Of a stretch of 64,000 nucleotides of DNA, positions 10,798-22,834 are shown one piece after another. The translations under genes were made by a program, and so were the position numbers. A model generated the notes under the pieces. The model saw only the letters and a program-made list of their open reading frames with translations. It ran no database searches and had not been told where the DNA came from. Source of the DNA: Diploptera punctata (lineage: Eukaryota; Arthropoda; Insecta; Blattodea; Blaberidae); NCBI GenBank assembly GCA_030220185.1, contig JASPKZ010003414.1:62001-126000 (forward strand). The letters run 5' to 3'. Every line of letters begins with the position of its first letter. The first letter of the stretch is position 1.

Positions 10798-11148
10798 GCC
10801 ATTATCATTACACATTGTATCTAAACACCTTGAATGATAACATTGAAAAGCGAAACTTGGGTGAACGTACTGTATAGCTTGAAAACAATTACAAGAATTC
10901 AACTGCTGTTGGTGGAACATGTTGAGAAATACCTATAACATTTTATTGGAATTTACTTTGGACTACTGGGATATCAGGTACAAGTTTTATAATTTTAACT
11001 TTTCATACAGTGACCTCAACCGAGATTTAGAATTAATTTTAAAAGTTTTGAAGAGGTTATCTTTAAATGGGTTGTTATGACGTAGTTTTGAGCGTGAAGA
11101 TCATCACAAACTTGTCAATATGTAACTTCAAGAAAAAATGAGAGGTTT
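10798..11148. other. Unassigned DNA
   Basis: Spacer between repeat E and the next LINE fragment; no features seen. Confidence 0.45.
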
Positions 11149-11690
11149 ACACTTACTCACTGGCACTTTCGAACCCGAGGGTTCATGCCCATGAGAACAT
11201 AAGCTCTCCATACGTCCCTTTACAGAGCTAATGCTTTCCAATCAATCCCTGATAATTTACCTCTTTCAATCATGCTTAAAATTATTATCCCACCTCATTC
11301 TTGGACCATTTACTATATAATTTCCCTCCACCCTTCTTTCATTCCTCAAACGTGATACATATCCTGCTCATCGCAGTAACTTTTCTTATTACATCTGATT
11401 TCCACGAAGGTCATGTAGCTCACTGTTACTTGGTCTTCTCTATTCACCTCTATCTTCGTCTCTCTTTGGTCCAAAAAAATTCGCAAAAACATTATTCTAA
11501 AATATTCGAAAGTTTTTTCCTCCCTTAAAGTAAGAGTCCATGTTTCGTATCCATGTAACTGGGAGAAAGACAGTTTAATATATTTTAGGTTTAACATTTT
11601 TCTGAGATAATTTGAAATTACTTAAGTCTCTGTAATGCGTAATAGCATGCATTTCCAGAATTGAGCTAATCTTAAATTTCTTTCTACCCC
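11149..11690 (-). pseudogene. RTE-like LINE A, second fragment (antisense)
   Basis: The minus strand ends with the family's gtgccagtgagtaagtg 3' tail at 11150-11166 and reads upstream through a GYETWTLTLREE block near 11520-11555 to a block matching ALQRLL at 11620-11640. The stretch corresponding to the RRLRWAGHVARM region is partly deleted or diverged (11300-11400). Multiple frameshifts. Older than the 10 kb and 42 kb copies. Confidence 0.75.
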
Positions 11691-12936
11691 TCTTTCCTGC
11701 TTGTAATTATTGTTCCTTCTTCTTCTTCTTAACTTCCTGGTTTAGGCATTAGTTGCCTGTTTTGTCTTCATTAATAGATCTAAGATCATCTCTTCCGAGG
11801 ACGTCCGACATTTCGTCTTCCCCTCGGAAAATAATGTAAGATTTTATTTGGTAATCTACTTTCTTCCACTCTTTCTATCATGTTCTTTCCACTGAATCTT
11901 GTTGTTAAATATATTTTATTTTATATTTTATTTTATATTTTTTTGTTCGTATGTATTATAATTCTGTCACTTCTTCAAATATTTTCTATTTCTTATAAAC
12001 TGTATATTTACATTATATAATGAATATCTACGTATGACCATAGGCTATATTTAGTTTATTATGTTTACTTCCAGCCACAATTTCTTACTGTTACTCAATT
12101 GAATGTGCATATTTGTACTTATTTGCGTTGAGTTGAAAGTATTGAGAATCTCTGTTATCGCCTAATAATACTGGATCATCGGCATAAACCAGAGCTTATC
12201 AATACCATTGATCTGTATGCATTCCTTATACTCTACAGATTTTAGAGTATGTTATAATATGAAAGTGAATATTAGAGCCGATAGTTAATCTCTTTGGTTT
12301 AATTCATTATTAATTTCAAAACTATCTGGAAATTATTTACCTACCCACAACTTATTTTGCCGCCAATTAGACATGAACGATTAACTCTATATTTTTAGGA
12401 ATCCCAAATTCCTGCAGGATAGGCTACCATATAACTTCTCTCTACCTATAATATTGAATATTATGCATTTTTAAGTCTACATATAGTTGAAGCAAGTGCT
12501 GTTATTTTCATATTTACTTTCTGTAATGTATCTTATAGTGTAAGTTGCATAATTCCATGATAGGTTTTTACACGTATGTGCAAATGCAAGTTTTACACGA
12601 TGGTGACAAAATACGAATAGAGGAACACGATATTATGTATCCAATGCACTACAAACCGTTAAGCCTCATTACTTTCTCCTAAATACATGACATGGCTCCT
12701 AAATCCTGATAGCGGCATCCTAACGGCGTGAGTGAGTTCTTAATTATGTTATATTACAACAGAAGCTTATCAATTAAAAGTCAAACTAAATTCTCCATTT
12801 ATTAATTTTTTTAATCAATATTTGAGGATATACAGAAGTGCATTAGTGATATTAAACTATATTTAATAAATAGGTCAATTCCCTCTAAAAATAAACTTAA
12901 CATTAAATTGTAACATTAACAATACACATAGTGATA
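11691..12936. other. Unassigned DNA, possibly old LINE remains
   Basis: A+T-rich. 11700-11900 has a pyrimidine-rich block (ttcttcttcttaacttcctgg) sometimes seen beside decayed LINE ends, but no block could be aligned with confidence. Confidence 0.35.
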
Positions 12937-13256
12937 CAGTGGAGGAAATAGGTATAAAGCGCTAACTTTTAGTTGTAAAATAACCTGAAATATTTATGCA
13001 AACACCGTATGTGTGCCATAATTACATATAATTATCTTGGACATAATTTCATACGGGTCTCCTCATTTTGTATTTATTATATATGTAAAAATACGTAAAA
13101 TCTAAGAAAACGCTCTCCTAGGGGTGGAAATCGGTATAACGCCAGGTCAACGTCTGGCTCTTACAGAGACATAAATGTAAACAAAACACTGCAATTACAT
13201 GGAGACGACGTGTCTGTGAGCATCGTTCATCAGTTACAAGTCAGCAGTACCTACAA

Positions 13257-14392
13257 TGCCACGTGGAAAGCCTCTATCAAATGAAGAGATAATCAAGAGT
13301 TAGTGCCTTCAAGGAGATGGGCCTTTCCCATACACAAATACCTACGAAATTGGGGCTACAAGACGTGTCATTGATAATTTTGTCAAACTGGGCTCACAAT
13401 ATGAAAAAAACGGGAAATATGGACGGACAAGAAAATTGTCTTAGCGCACTAAACGTCTCATTTTACGTAAAGCAAAAGGTAAGAGTATGTTTTCTTCTCA
13501 AATCCAGGCTGATTTGAAGTTGCCAGTAACAGCCAGACGAGTAAGGCAAATTCTGTCAGAAGACAAGAACCTAAAATTAAAAAAAACACCTCTGAACGAT
13601 GCACATAAGAAAGTTAGAAAGACAAATTCTGTCAGAAGACAAGAATCTAAAATTAAAAAAAAAACACCTCTGAACGATGCACATAAGAAAGTTAGAAAGA
13701 CAAATTCTGTCAGAAGACAAGAATCTAAAATTAAAAAAAAACACCTCTGAACGATGCACATAAGAAAGTTAGAATGACTTTTGCTGAAGAACACATGTCC
13801 TGGACCTCAGAATGGAATAAAGTAATGTTCAGTGATGAGAAGAAGTTTAATCTGGACGGGCCTGAAGTCCTTCAGTATTACTGGAAGGACCTCCGTACTG
13901 AAGAGCAAGTTAGAATGAGTAGAAACTTCGGTGGTGGAGGCGTTATGATTTGGGTAGCATTCTGCTTTAAAGGAAGATCAAAAAAATAGCATGGATATGC
14001 ACCAAGATGAATTCTGAGTCATACACTGAGGAGCTTCTGGAGTCCTAATTGATACGAATGTATGAGGAATTTGGCGAAGATCTAATTTTTCAGCCAGATA
14101 ATGCTTCCATTCACGTGTCTGCCAAATGAAAGGAGTGGTTCAGGAAGAAAGAAATACCACTTTTGACATGGCCAGTCAGAAGTCCTGATTTAAACCCGAT
14201 TGAGAATTTATGGGGGATCCTGGCAAGTGTGTATCGCAATGGACGGCAGTTTGGGACAGTGACTGAGCAGAAAAATATTATTCAGGAAGAGTGGACTTCA
14301 ATCTCAGTGGAAGAAATAAACACCCTCATCAAGTCAATGCCAAAGAGAATCTTGCAAGTAATTAACAACAATGGAGGTTCAACTAAATTTTA
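13257..14392 (+). pseudogene. Tc1-like transposase pseudogene (DD34E)
   Basis: Would cut and join transposon ends at TA sites. Begins MPRGKPLSNEEIIKS, then a helix-turn-helix region (MGLSHTQIPTKLG in a second frame near 13317; the second HTH around 13500-13560, ADLKLPVTARRVRQIL). Catalytic segments are visible: MFSDEKKFNLDGPE (13826-13867, first Asp), FQPDNASIHVS (14089-14121, second Asp) and VRSPDLNPIENLWG (14173-14214, Glu). There are 34 positions between the second Asp and the Glu, one being a stop codon. Stops at about 13302, 13987, 14046 and 14127, several frameshifts, and three copies of a 77-bp segment make it nonfunctional. Confidence 0.88.
13547..13777 (+). repeat. Three tandem 76-78 bp units inside the transposase
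   Basis: Units start with caaattctgtcagaagacaa at 13547, 13623 and 13701. They differ mainly in the length of an A run. Tc1 transposases have this segment (linker between HTH and catalytic domain) once. Confidence 0.92.
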
Positions 14393-14660
14393 GAATTTTG
14401 TTGTAAACTTTGCGCTCAGTCTTTTTGGTTTAATCTGTGAAACACACAAAGTGCCTTTATACTAATTTCCACTCATATGTGAGAATGGTTTCAGTTTTCA
14501 TGTACTTGTTTGGACGGAAATGGATAATTAATTTTGGCATTATTTGTGTGTGTTTATACTCAATCACCTCCTAAGTTAATATAGAAAAATGCCAAAGAAA
14601 GAGTAAATAAACATGTGTTAACCCTTTTAACAAGTGGCTTTATACCAATTTCCTCCACGT

Positions 14661-16457
14661 TTGAAGTTTGGTGAGGGACAGTCCACAGCAACTCAAAAGA
14701 AAAGGGCGGTCACTACTTCATTTTTAATAAATTTGATTGCTAAGTCAGTGATGCTGAAACAAAATCCCATTTTTATCATCAGATACAATACCAACATAAG
14801 GTGGCATTTATTCCATCTATATTTGTGGATACTTTTTTGTGTTAATTACCACATTTCCAAATATATTAATTTTCATAGGACTATTGATGCTATGTATGTG
14901 AAACTGACATTTTTGAAATCAGGTTATATACGAACCATGAAAAAACAGAGAAACAAAAAAATTCCCAACATTTGTTATCCAGTGTAATTTATGGGTGAAA
15001 CTAGTGAGGTGTCATGCTATTAAGTTTACACTTATCTAAGTGAGGGTATACATGATAGTCAATGTTCACCAAGTGCAGTATCAGTGGGATACTATTAAAG
15101 GGTTGATTTCTGCCTAAGAACTTAGCAACGGCAGTGCAATTAAATATTGATCAGAAGTCATTTATGACTATTCTGTGATTTAGGAATGTCTTTCCAATTG
15201 AATGAGTCTTTATTCAAATTTAATAAAGATCCTGGAGAGTTGCATACATGCATTTTTTTTACTCCTTCGGCAACAGGATGAAAAGCAACGACAGGATAAG
15301 GGTCGTTCCACACCATGTGCGCAGATGGCTTTAATATTCAAATTAATGATTCGGTTTGTATACGTTACTTGAAATGAATCAAAGAGTTCCATCATGCATT
15401 CGGGGATGTCCCATCACGCATAAGAAAGCAGTTTCGGAGAATTCGATGAGGGACTGTGAATTTATTGCTATATTTCTCTAGTATGATCCTGTATCTTTGA
15501 TGACACAGTATCTACAAACATGTATGATGAAATTAACTCTGCAGTTCAAACAGACTGTCAGTGGATGTACTGATATTGCATTTGAGCATATTGATCTTCA
15601 ATGTTCCAGAGGTGCTATTTGAAGGATCAATTTAGGTATCAGTGTATGTGCGAAAAACAAATAAATAAACCATCCGTGCGGTCGTATTGTCAAGCATAAA
15701 TATTCAAAGATTCAGATAAAACCAACGAACAAGCAAATATTTTAATTCATTCTATATACCACAGCATATTTTATATATCCGTCAGTTCGTATTAAAAGAA
15801 ACTTGAATTCGGTGAATTCTCCTATTCAGAATTTCAGAGGAAATTGTTGTAAGGGGACAGATTTTGTATCCATTTATTGTATAACTCTGGCGCCTTAGAT
15901 TAAATCCATATGTGAATATTTCCTTTGAATTTGCCTTTACACTACTCTCTTGCTTCCTAATAAGGAATATAAGAAAACAACTTTATACCAAGTTCTATCT
16001 AAGAAATATTCTGAAAACCCATATGACTCGAGTTTTCCTCAAATTCTTAGAACATCACTAACATGGTACTGATGGTGACAAATTTGAGTAGTTTCGTGTT
16101 TATTCCTTTCACGAAAACTTCTTATCAGTATTCTGTACGTTAGAAAGATTGAAATAATGTTTTAAACAATTTGGAAATTTAAAAAGAGGCTGTAAATTAT
16201 CTACTTACGTTTCTTTACCATGTGAAAACGAATCAAAGAACCTTCAGTAAAACTTTAGATATGAAATAATAACGCGAGCGATGATACACACGGGTAACAC
16301 AGAGGTAATACAAATGGAAACAAAAGATGCAAAACATTCACTTCAATTAAATAGGCCTATGTATACCGCCCCATTACACTAAAAAATGAGACATCGCTAT
16401 GAATGCCCGGTCAACTTCCGTATCATTGCTTCAATATTTTAAGTGATTGACATTAAA
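14661..16457. other. Unassigned DNA
   Basis: No supported gene. The strand at 15230-15420 is somewhat G+C-richer, with short open frames but no domain I can name. 15600-15700 looks like a decayed element end (taaataaacc). Confidence 0.4.
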
Positions 16458-16600
16458 AAGGAAGAATGAGATGGGAGAATGATATTAACCATTATTTCAG
16501 GGAAGCGAATTATACAGGGGATGATTGGAAAATATTAGCTCAGGATAGGAATGTATGGGTCTTCAATCTACGCGGGTTCGTAAAGCCAGTAGTCATTAAA
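16458..16600 (+). pseudogene. RTE-like LINE A, short 3' fragment
   Basis: Matches 42885-43015: gaatgagatgggagaat, then atattaaccattatttcag, ggaagcgaattatacagggg, atgattggaaaatattagctc. Encodes only the R-M-R-W-E-N to D-W-K-x-L-A-Q-D tail. Confidence 0.7.
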
Positions 16601-16613
16601 ATGGAATGAACGT

Positions 16614-16935
16614 ATTTTTTTTTGTCTAATGCCATCATGTTCTGTTTTATGACATTTCTGGTTTTCTCCCCTGACATTGGCGGAATTTTAATCCATTTCT
16701 TAGGTTGGGGCATCTGGAAGGCGGAGTCACATCACCCCGATGATACGATGAGTGATTAATGATAATGTAGCGCCAAAAGAGTTCTTAACCTAAACTTAAC
16801 CTAAATTCCAGACCATGGGCAACCACAGGAATAATTCCCTTTAAGGAAAAATTCCTGTGGTCTGACCGGGAATCGAACCCGGGACCTCATGAACAGTAGT
16901 CAGTAACGCTGACCATTAGCCCATGAGGCTGGTCA
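16614..16935 (-). mobile_element. tRNA-derived SINE family 5
   Basis: Minus strand begins with a tRNA-like head: A box ggctaatggtcagcg and B box ggttcgattccc (plus-strand positions about 16868-16920), followed by a unique body and an A-run (T10 at 16614-16623). Length about 320 bp. Non-coding, transcribed by Pol III if active. No clear target duplication, so boundaries are approximate. Confidence 0.75.
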
Positions 16936-17187
16936 TCCATATCAAAATGTAAAATTCCAAAATATGTCCGCGGAAAACGTAAAGAAATTCGCTCATCGTG
17001 TTTTCGAGGATAGGGCAGAGCTTAAGATCGCATGCGCTTTATTTTTCAAGTCAGTAGGTCTGAAGGTAAACGCTGGACAGTTACGATCCCTTTGAGTTCT
17101 GCATAACCATTCCGATGCGAGAATTAAACAATGCTTAACGAAACCTTAAGCTTACCGGAGTTTAGAAATATTGGTAAAATTAATATA

Positions 17188-17831
17188 CAGGGTGTCCCAT
17201 TCAAACCTCTCACATTTTAATTAATCATAACTAACAAAGTATGTAGAATTATGAAATGAGGCCGGTATTAAACGAAACAGAAAATCAAAAATTTTCATTG
17301 CCACACACTAAAACACTTCTATATTTGCATAATTAGTAGCACGAACAATATCAAGTTTGTATTCGATTTCTGTCCAGCATGTCCATTGAATTGCCGGGAA
17401 ACGTTTTGTGATTTTTGGTAGACTTATCTGAAATCCTGCTCTAATTTCTTCAATATTTTCTTCTGAAACACGTGTACGAGCACCTCCTGATTATTTTTTA
17501 ACGCTTCCAGTCGCCAGAAACTTCTCAAGCTATGCCTTAATGGTTTTCCCATAATGTGCATTTCCTCCATATTCTCTCCGGTAATTTCTTTGCACTGTAA
17601 TTATTGACTTCGTCTCTGCATACCAGAAAACAGTTTGTGCTCGTTGCTGAAGAGTCGCCATTTTGTTTCATGTCATTATTGTCCAACATGCGACAGATGC
17701 ATTTAATTGCAACAATGAAACAAAAATTCTTTGAGTTTCTCTTTCTTTTAATACCAACCTCATTTCATAATTCCGCATATTTCGAGAGTTATGATTAATC
17801 AAAACGTGGGAGGTTTGAATGGGCCATGGTG
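17188..17831 (-). mobile_element. Mariner-superfamily element with core deleted, copy 1
   Basis: Inverted ends of about 85 bp (17188-17275 and 17745-17831, roughly four of five bases matching) flanked by TA on both sides. The minus strand between them encodes the N-terminal part of a transposase, MATLQQRAQTVFWYAETKS..., then joins directly to the C-terminal block (EIEYKLDIVRATNYANIEVF). The catalytic centre is absent. This is an internal-deletion derivative that could only move with a transposase supplied elsewhere. Confidence 0.8.
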
Positions 17832-18138
17832 TACTATTATGTTAAATTTCAACACAAAATATTTTATTTCCATATAGGATTAACACAAAGAAATAATAAC
17901 AACTTGAAATGTCAAAACAGTTAGCATGTTTTCACGCAACATCTAGAAAACTTGAAACTTCAATTTTGAAAGAAAATGGCGCAAAAATTAACAAATACTA
18001 ATAATATTCTAAGAAAGAAAATGAAAGAGTTAATTTAGAACGAAAATTGTTAATTATTAAACATTATCTATTAAGAGTATGAGCATAATTTTTTACATTT
18101 TTAATGTGATTTAGAACAAGTCCGAATAATAACAATTA

Positions 18139-18468
18139 TATAATATTAATTGGGGCACGCCGTAGCGTAGTGGTTAAGGCACTGAGCTACAAGCCGGAGG
18201 GTCGAGGGTTCAAGTCCCGTTGGGGTCAGGATTTTTAAACTGACCCAAACCCTCTGGCGGCACTATGGCCCTGGGATCGACTCAGCCTCTAACGGAAATG
18301 AGTACCAGACGCTTGTTCTGGGGGTAAAGGCGGCCGTCACGCAGGGCTGACAACCCGGCTGACATAAAGTGCCGATTGTCTAGAAAAAGTGGGAGCCTTA
18401 ACCTCCTACTACCCCAAAGGTCTCCGGGCCTGTTGTGGGATCACTTTACTTTACTTATAATATTAATT
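18139..18468 (+). mobile_element. tRNA-derived SINE family 1, copy 1, with TSD
   Basis: Body 18152-18455 between perfect 13-bp duplications tataatattaatt (18139-18151 and 18456-18468). tRNA-like head has A box tagcgtagtggttaaggc and B box gggttcaagtcccg. Body blocks include actgacccaaaccctctggc, gtgccgattgtctagaa and a cactttactttactt end. Two other copies: 27013-27319 (minus) and 51905-52206 (plus). The intact duplication suggests a relatively young insertion. Confidence 0.92.
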
Positions 18469-19489
18469 TGCATTTGTTGGCATTACAATGTTATTTTTAA
18501 TGTGTTTTATATTATGTCTTATCTAATTTTTAACGAAGTAGGACGTTTGGTGTTTACTTACCTTCCTACGTAGTGTTGTTATATGAAATTAAACAATGTT
18601 CCCACATAATAATGTTGTTGATAACAATAACAATAATAATACAATGCATTATTATTTAAAAATAAATATACGTACATGGATCAATGATACTGTGTCACAG
18701 TCTTGTTTATATTGTCATAATTTGTAATCAGGTGGAACTAATTACTATTCCTTTCACGTGTTTTAGAGACTTTTGTTTGTTTTATAGTGTCTCGCTTGAA
18801 ACTCTACAGCGAAGTGAAGTAATATCAACATGATCTGTTCTCCCTCCAGCACTTCATACTGCGGCCTCATTGGCCGTCCATTTTTGCCCGTCTCTTGCGC
18901 AGATTTTCGAACAACTTTCTCTACAAATTACATGGAAAAACTTTAATTCACTTTATTTCAGATTGCTTGTAAAATATCGATAACAGCTTAATCGTGACAT
19001 ATTTCGTAACATTTCCATACATTTATTGTAACTAAGGGGTAAATTCCGAAATTATGAATTTATTTTCTGTTAAATTTTTTCGTATGGAATTTAGGTTCTT
19101 TTCGGAATAAATTTAAACATATACTTTATAAAAATGTTTTTTAGAGGCCTATGGGAACTGTTGGTTAAAACAAGTCATTGTGATATATTAGAGCGAGCTG
19201 TTTGCTATAATGAGTATGAAGTGGCCTATTTGATCGATCTACTGAATAATAAGTTTTGTTGCTGCAATAACATTATACGGGTTAGTAATAATGTAGCATG
19301 TACTGCTGCTTTTCAAACTATTTCAGATGAAACTGACAATATTCTAGTTCTGAATATATAGAGTAGTGTGGTAGGAGTGTCATTACTATGGGATGAATGA
19401 GACCAATACCTTGAATTATGTAGCATATGGTAGCTTAATTGCCACGTGATTCAGAACTGCAACTTTTCAAACAATTAGCTATTTCTAAT
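18469..19489. other. Unassigned DNA
   Basis: A+T-rich. A 75-codon open frame at 19134-19361 has no recognisable domain. No repeat identified. Confidence 0.4.
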
Positions 19490-20245
19490 GGAAAATAAAT
19501 ACAAAATGGTGGACGGGGTTTCATGTAGTTGGTATAGCTTTACAAACGAAATTGGATGCGTGATTACTTGCTATAATGAAAGAAAAACTGCGAAAGTTTC
19601 ATATCCTGTATGCAGTAATATGTTTCTTGTCATTATTACATCGACAGCGTTAAATGTGCGAAAATGGTGACTCCTGCACAGAACAAATTCTGTGTGTTGC
19701 CATTTGCGAGGTCTGGTTCCATTGTTGCAGTGCAGCGAGCTTTCCGATGGCAATTTGGAATTGATCCTCCGACAGATAAGGTAATGCGTCGATCGTATAA
19801 GCAGTTAGAGACAACTATATATACTTGTAAAAGGAAAAGCACAGGACGTCCACGAACATCGAATGAGGCGTCAGTCCGGATGACATGGTTTATTCCCATA
19901 GTCCGCACGTTCTCCCGATCTCACACCTTGTGATTTCTTCCTCTAGGGTACGTGAAGGATTATGTGTACGTACCACCACATCCCGTCGACCTCCCAGACT
20001 TGAGCAGAAGGATTGTTGTTGCTGTTGAATCCATTACTCCAAATATGCTGATCAATGTTTGGGAGGAATTTGACTATCGACTATATATGTGCCGTGTAAC
20101 GAAAGGTGCTCATCGAATACTTATAATGTATATTATGAAAACTCGAAGAGTTTCTCTTTAATCCCATGTAAGTTTTGTTCTTATATATATCATGTAAGGG
20201 AGATTAAAGAACTGTGAAACCCCGTCCATCATTTTGGAATACCCT
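19490..20245 (+). mobile_element. Mariner-superfamily element with partial core, copy 2
   Basis: Right end tggaataccctg before TA (20246-20247). The left end is its inverse (aaaatggtggacggggttt, 19502-19520). Encodes an N-terminal helix-turn-helix region (MVTPAQNKFCVLPFARSGS... near 19664), a jump, then RSPDLTPCDFFL (out of frame, 19910-19945, carries the third catalytic Asp) and a C-terminal block ending EFDYRLYMCRVTKGAH. The region with the first two catalytic Asp residues is missing. Confidence 0.8.
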
Positions 20246-21029
20246 GTATTACATTAATAGTACAGAGGTTCAATCGTGTTGTTTCATAGTTTATTTCTCG
20301 GCAAATTATGTATTATGACAGGTCTATCGTTAACTTTAATATATTCCACTTTTGAAATATAAAATTACTGTTGCAATGAAAATAATTCATTAAATACTAT
20401 ATTACAATGCGAGGTTTGGAAGTGGTTTTTACAGAAGCGAGGAAATTATTAAAAAAACGAGCGATACCGACAACTGACTAATGTTAACAGTCTGCCCAAT
20501 GTTTATACGGTAAATACTGAAAATAATGTATTTGAGTCTACAGTAGGCCATGGCAACAGTCAGACATAAAATGGCGGCATGTACGAATGCATTGTTTTAT
20601 ATTGTTTAAAATAAAGTTCAGTTCATGTAAAATGCAATAATTTGTTTCGTATAGTGTATATGAACATTACCTTTTGGATACAATGTGTATATACATTGTA
20701 CGTAGTTTACATTAAAAGCAGAAGTTTGACTTTCGGCACTCGGTAGGTAATTTGTAGTATTAAAATATAGTTGCTTAGTTATTTATAGGTTGGCAACCCC
20801 CGAAATTTACGAAATTGAACGTTCAATCATGTAAGTACGACAGAACGCACTATCGTGCTAAAAATGGTTGTTGAGATTCTTCCCATAAATCGGTATTTCC
20901 ATCTTTATATAATTATCTCTTGTGTCTTCTAAGCATATGTTTCCGTTAACAGAGATTTAGGCGCTCTCCCCCTACAGGGAAGAATTTGAAGCATACTAAT
21001 TTAGTTACACTTGTTTTCATATAGATGTC
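20246..21029. other. Unassigned DNA
   Basis: No gene or known repeat seen. Confidence 0.45.
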
Positions 21030-21321
21030 ATTTGAGTGGTCCGTGGTCAGCGTTCCGCCTCATACTGGCATCTAGGAAACCAATGTAGTACTAGAACGGG
21101 AAAAGTCGGTAAATTTTGCTTAGAGGCCATTCATTCAGGCTTAAGGATCTTTTACGAGCCTGAAAATCTTCAGATTCGGGGCCCACGACTTAAAGTCCCT
21201 CCCGGAGGACTTGCTCCTTGGATTTTTCATCCTAAAAAAATGCATCGACCCCGGCCGGGTTTGAACCCGCGACCCTCGGGACCAGAGGCAAGGAGCATAA
21301 CCACTAGTCCACCGCGGCCAA
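21030..21321 (-). mobile_element. tRNA-derived SINE family 3, copy 1
   Basis: Minus strand starts with ggccgcggtggactagtgg (A box) and has the B box ggttcaaacccggc, then a body with tccaaggagcaagtcctccg and aggctcgtaaaagatcc. The 3' limit is uncertain: 21030-21110 may be another fragment. A shorter copy is at 22692-22819. Confidence 0.75.
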
Positions 21322-21899
21322 TTTATATAATTATAATAATTATATTAATTATTGCAAGGTACAGAGGGCTTTGGATTTCATTAGGACGTTTGTTATATTC
21401 ATATTTTCATCTATAAATTTTAAATGGATTAACGTGAACATCAGGTAGTGAAATACAAAAATATACGTCACATTAAGCAAAAGTTATATTATTATAAAAC
21501 GTTTATATTTTATAAACTTATTCTCTCGTTGAATGTGAATGGGAGTAACTAAGGGTTGGCGGAAGTAAGGTTGATTAATAATTAAAGATAAAAAAGTAAC
21601 TTGAGAATTAAATTTAATTAAAAATAACCCTAATTTCAATTCTGAAAACTAGTTACTTTTGAGAGTGAAAATGTTAAAATTTAGTTTAGGAACAATAAAA
21701 ATATGAACGAGCACTATAATATTCTTTTAAGTATTATTACACTTCATGTGTTACCATAATTAAAATAATCTGATTGAAACAAACGAAATTAATGAATACT
21801 TTAAATGTTCATATTCACTCAGCTCTGTCTTTGCTCCTCTCAACGCAGCCTCTACTCAACTTTTGACATGGATTATGTACACTTACATATTTTCTTTAT
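21322..21899. other. Unassigned A+T-rich DNA
   Basis: No feature supported. Confidence 0.45.
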
Positions 21900-22070
21900 T
21901 TCTGTGCTCGCCGATGTTTATTTCTCGTGACATGTGTATTGGAGACGAAGGAAAACCAAGAAAAATCCTCACCAGGAACTGATCAGGAATAAAATCCGAG
22001 CTGCTACCTGATCATCGAAGTCACAGCAATTCAATGACAGTGGTCCTCACCACCTATTGACCTATTTTAT
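21900..22070 (-). mobile_element. Degenerate SINE-like fragment with shared central domain
   Basis: Minus strand contains ggtgaggatttttcttggtt then ttccttcg and an acatgtc block. This aligns with the central block of SINE family 2 (gtgaggtttttatcggggtt) and family 6. The tRNA-like head is too degenerate to be certain. Confidence 0.45.
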
Positions 22071-22392
22071 AGATTTAATATATTTATTTTATTTTAGTAA
22101 ATAAAAACACTGAGTGTGATTTTCTTTAAATATTTTAAATTCCATCAATTATGAAAATTTATCAGTGAAGTTGATATTCGTGTCTAAGGAGACACCAAGG
22201 GTACGCTCTCAAGTAAAACTTGAAATTGTAGATATGTTGGGATGATCGTATTGAAAATTCTAGGCTTATCCCCATATCCTTTTATAGGAACATATAAATG
22301 TTACTTCTATGACACGTCGCCTATAGACATTAAAATATCACTCAAGCGGATTAAATCCAATAGACAAAGAACAGATGACATCAGCATTTTAA

Positions 22393-22691
22393 TCTAATAT
22401 ATAAAAATGAATGTTTGTTTGCTTATTGGTTTCTTTGTTCGTATTCTATGCGTATTCTATCCGATTGTAATGGGTTTTTTTTGCAAAATGTTCAGGAGTT
22501 TTCCGGGATGAACAAAGGCAATAAGGGAGTTGTAATACTCAAACCCTTTACCCCTAAAAATCACCCTTTGTAGCGAAAAACTTGAAACAAAGTCCCTATT
22601 TTGACGCTTAAGTGGCTTACGCTGCCTAAAACCAATACAAATACACCAAATTAATGCACACAGAATTGAATATCTCTAGAAACTCTACAAA
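22393..22691 (+). mobile_element. Helitron-like element, copy 3 (5' part)
   Basis: Begins tctaatatataaaaatgaat like copy 1 and continues to the ctctacaaa block, where it stops at the junction with a SINE. Missing the gcggccataccgttg block and the 3' half. Confidence 0.75.
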
Positions 22692-22819
22692 GGTCCCACC
22701 CGGAGGCCTTGCTCCTTGGATTTTTCAATCCTAAAAAATCCATCGACCCAGGTCCGGTTTGAACCCGCGACACTCGGGACCAGAGGCAAGGAGCATAACC
22801 ACTAATCCACTGCGGCCGA
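22692..22819 (-). mobile_element. tRNA-derived SINE family 3, copy 2
   Basis: tRNA-like head and start of the body of the family at 21030-21321, inserted at or ending the Helitron-like copy. A box tggattagtggttatgctcc and B box ggttcaaaccgg on the minus strand. Confidence 0.8.
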
Positions 22820-22834
22820 TACACCCCTATTTCC

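Larger units (their letters stand above)
12937..14660 (+). mobile_element. Tc1-like DNA transposon, full length, inactive
   Basis: Ends are inverted copies: cagtggaggaaataggtata (12937) and, inverted, tataccaatttcctccac (14641-14658). A TA precedes the left end as expected for Tc1/mariner insertion. Each end has a second, inner copy of the terminal motif about 183-185 bp inside (13122-13142 gggtggaaatcggtataac; 14451-14475 inverted), giving an IR/DR layout. Between them lies one transposase gene broken by stops, frameshifts and a tandem triplication. The right terminal bases are degenerate. Confidence 0.9.

Noticed and set aside
13498..13794. Minus-strand frames with repeated residues
   Set aside because: Shadow of the 77-bp triplication in the Tc1 transposase.
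14634..14987. 117-codon open frame after the Tc1 element
   Set aside because: Starts inside the transposon's right inverted end, no domain, and composition like surrounding A+T-rich DNA.
15210..15395. Harbinger-like transposase (G+C-richer frames around 15.2-15.4 kb)
   Set aside because: A few residues looked suggestive, but no block could be aligned with confidence and no inverted ends were found.
21036..21416. 126-codon open frame
   Set aside because: Overlaps SINE family 3 in antisense; the protein is translated tRNA-like sequence.
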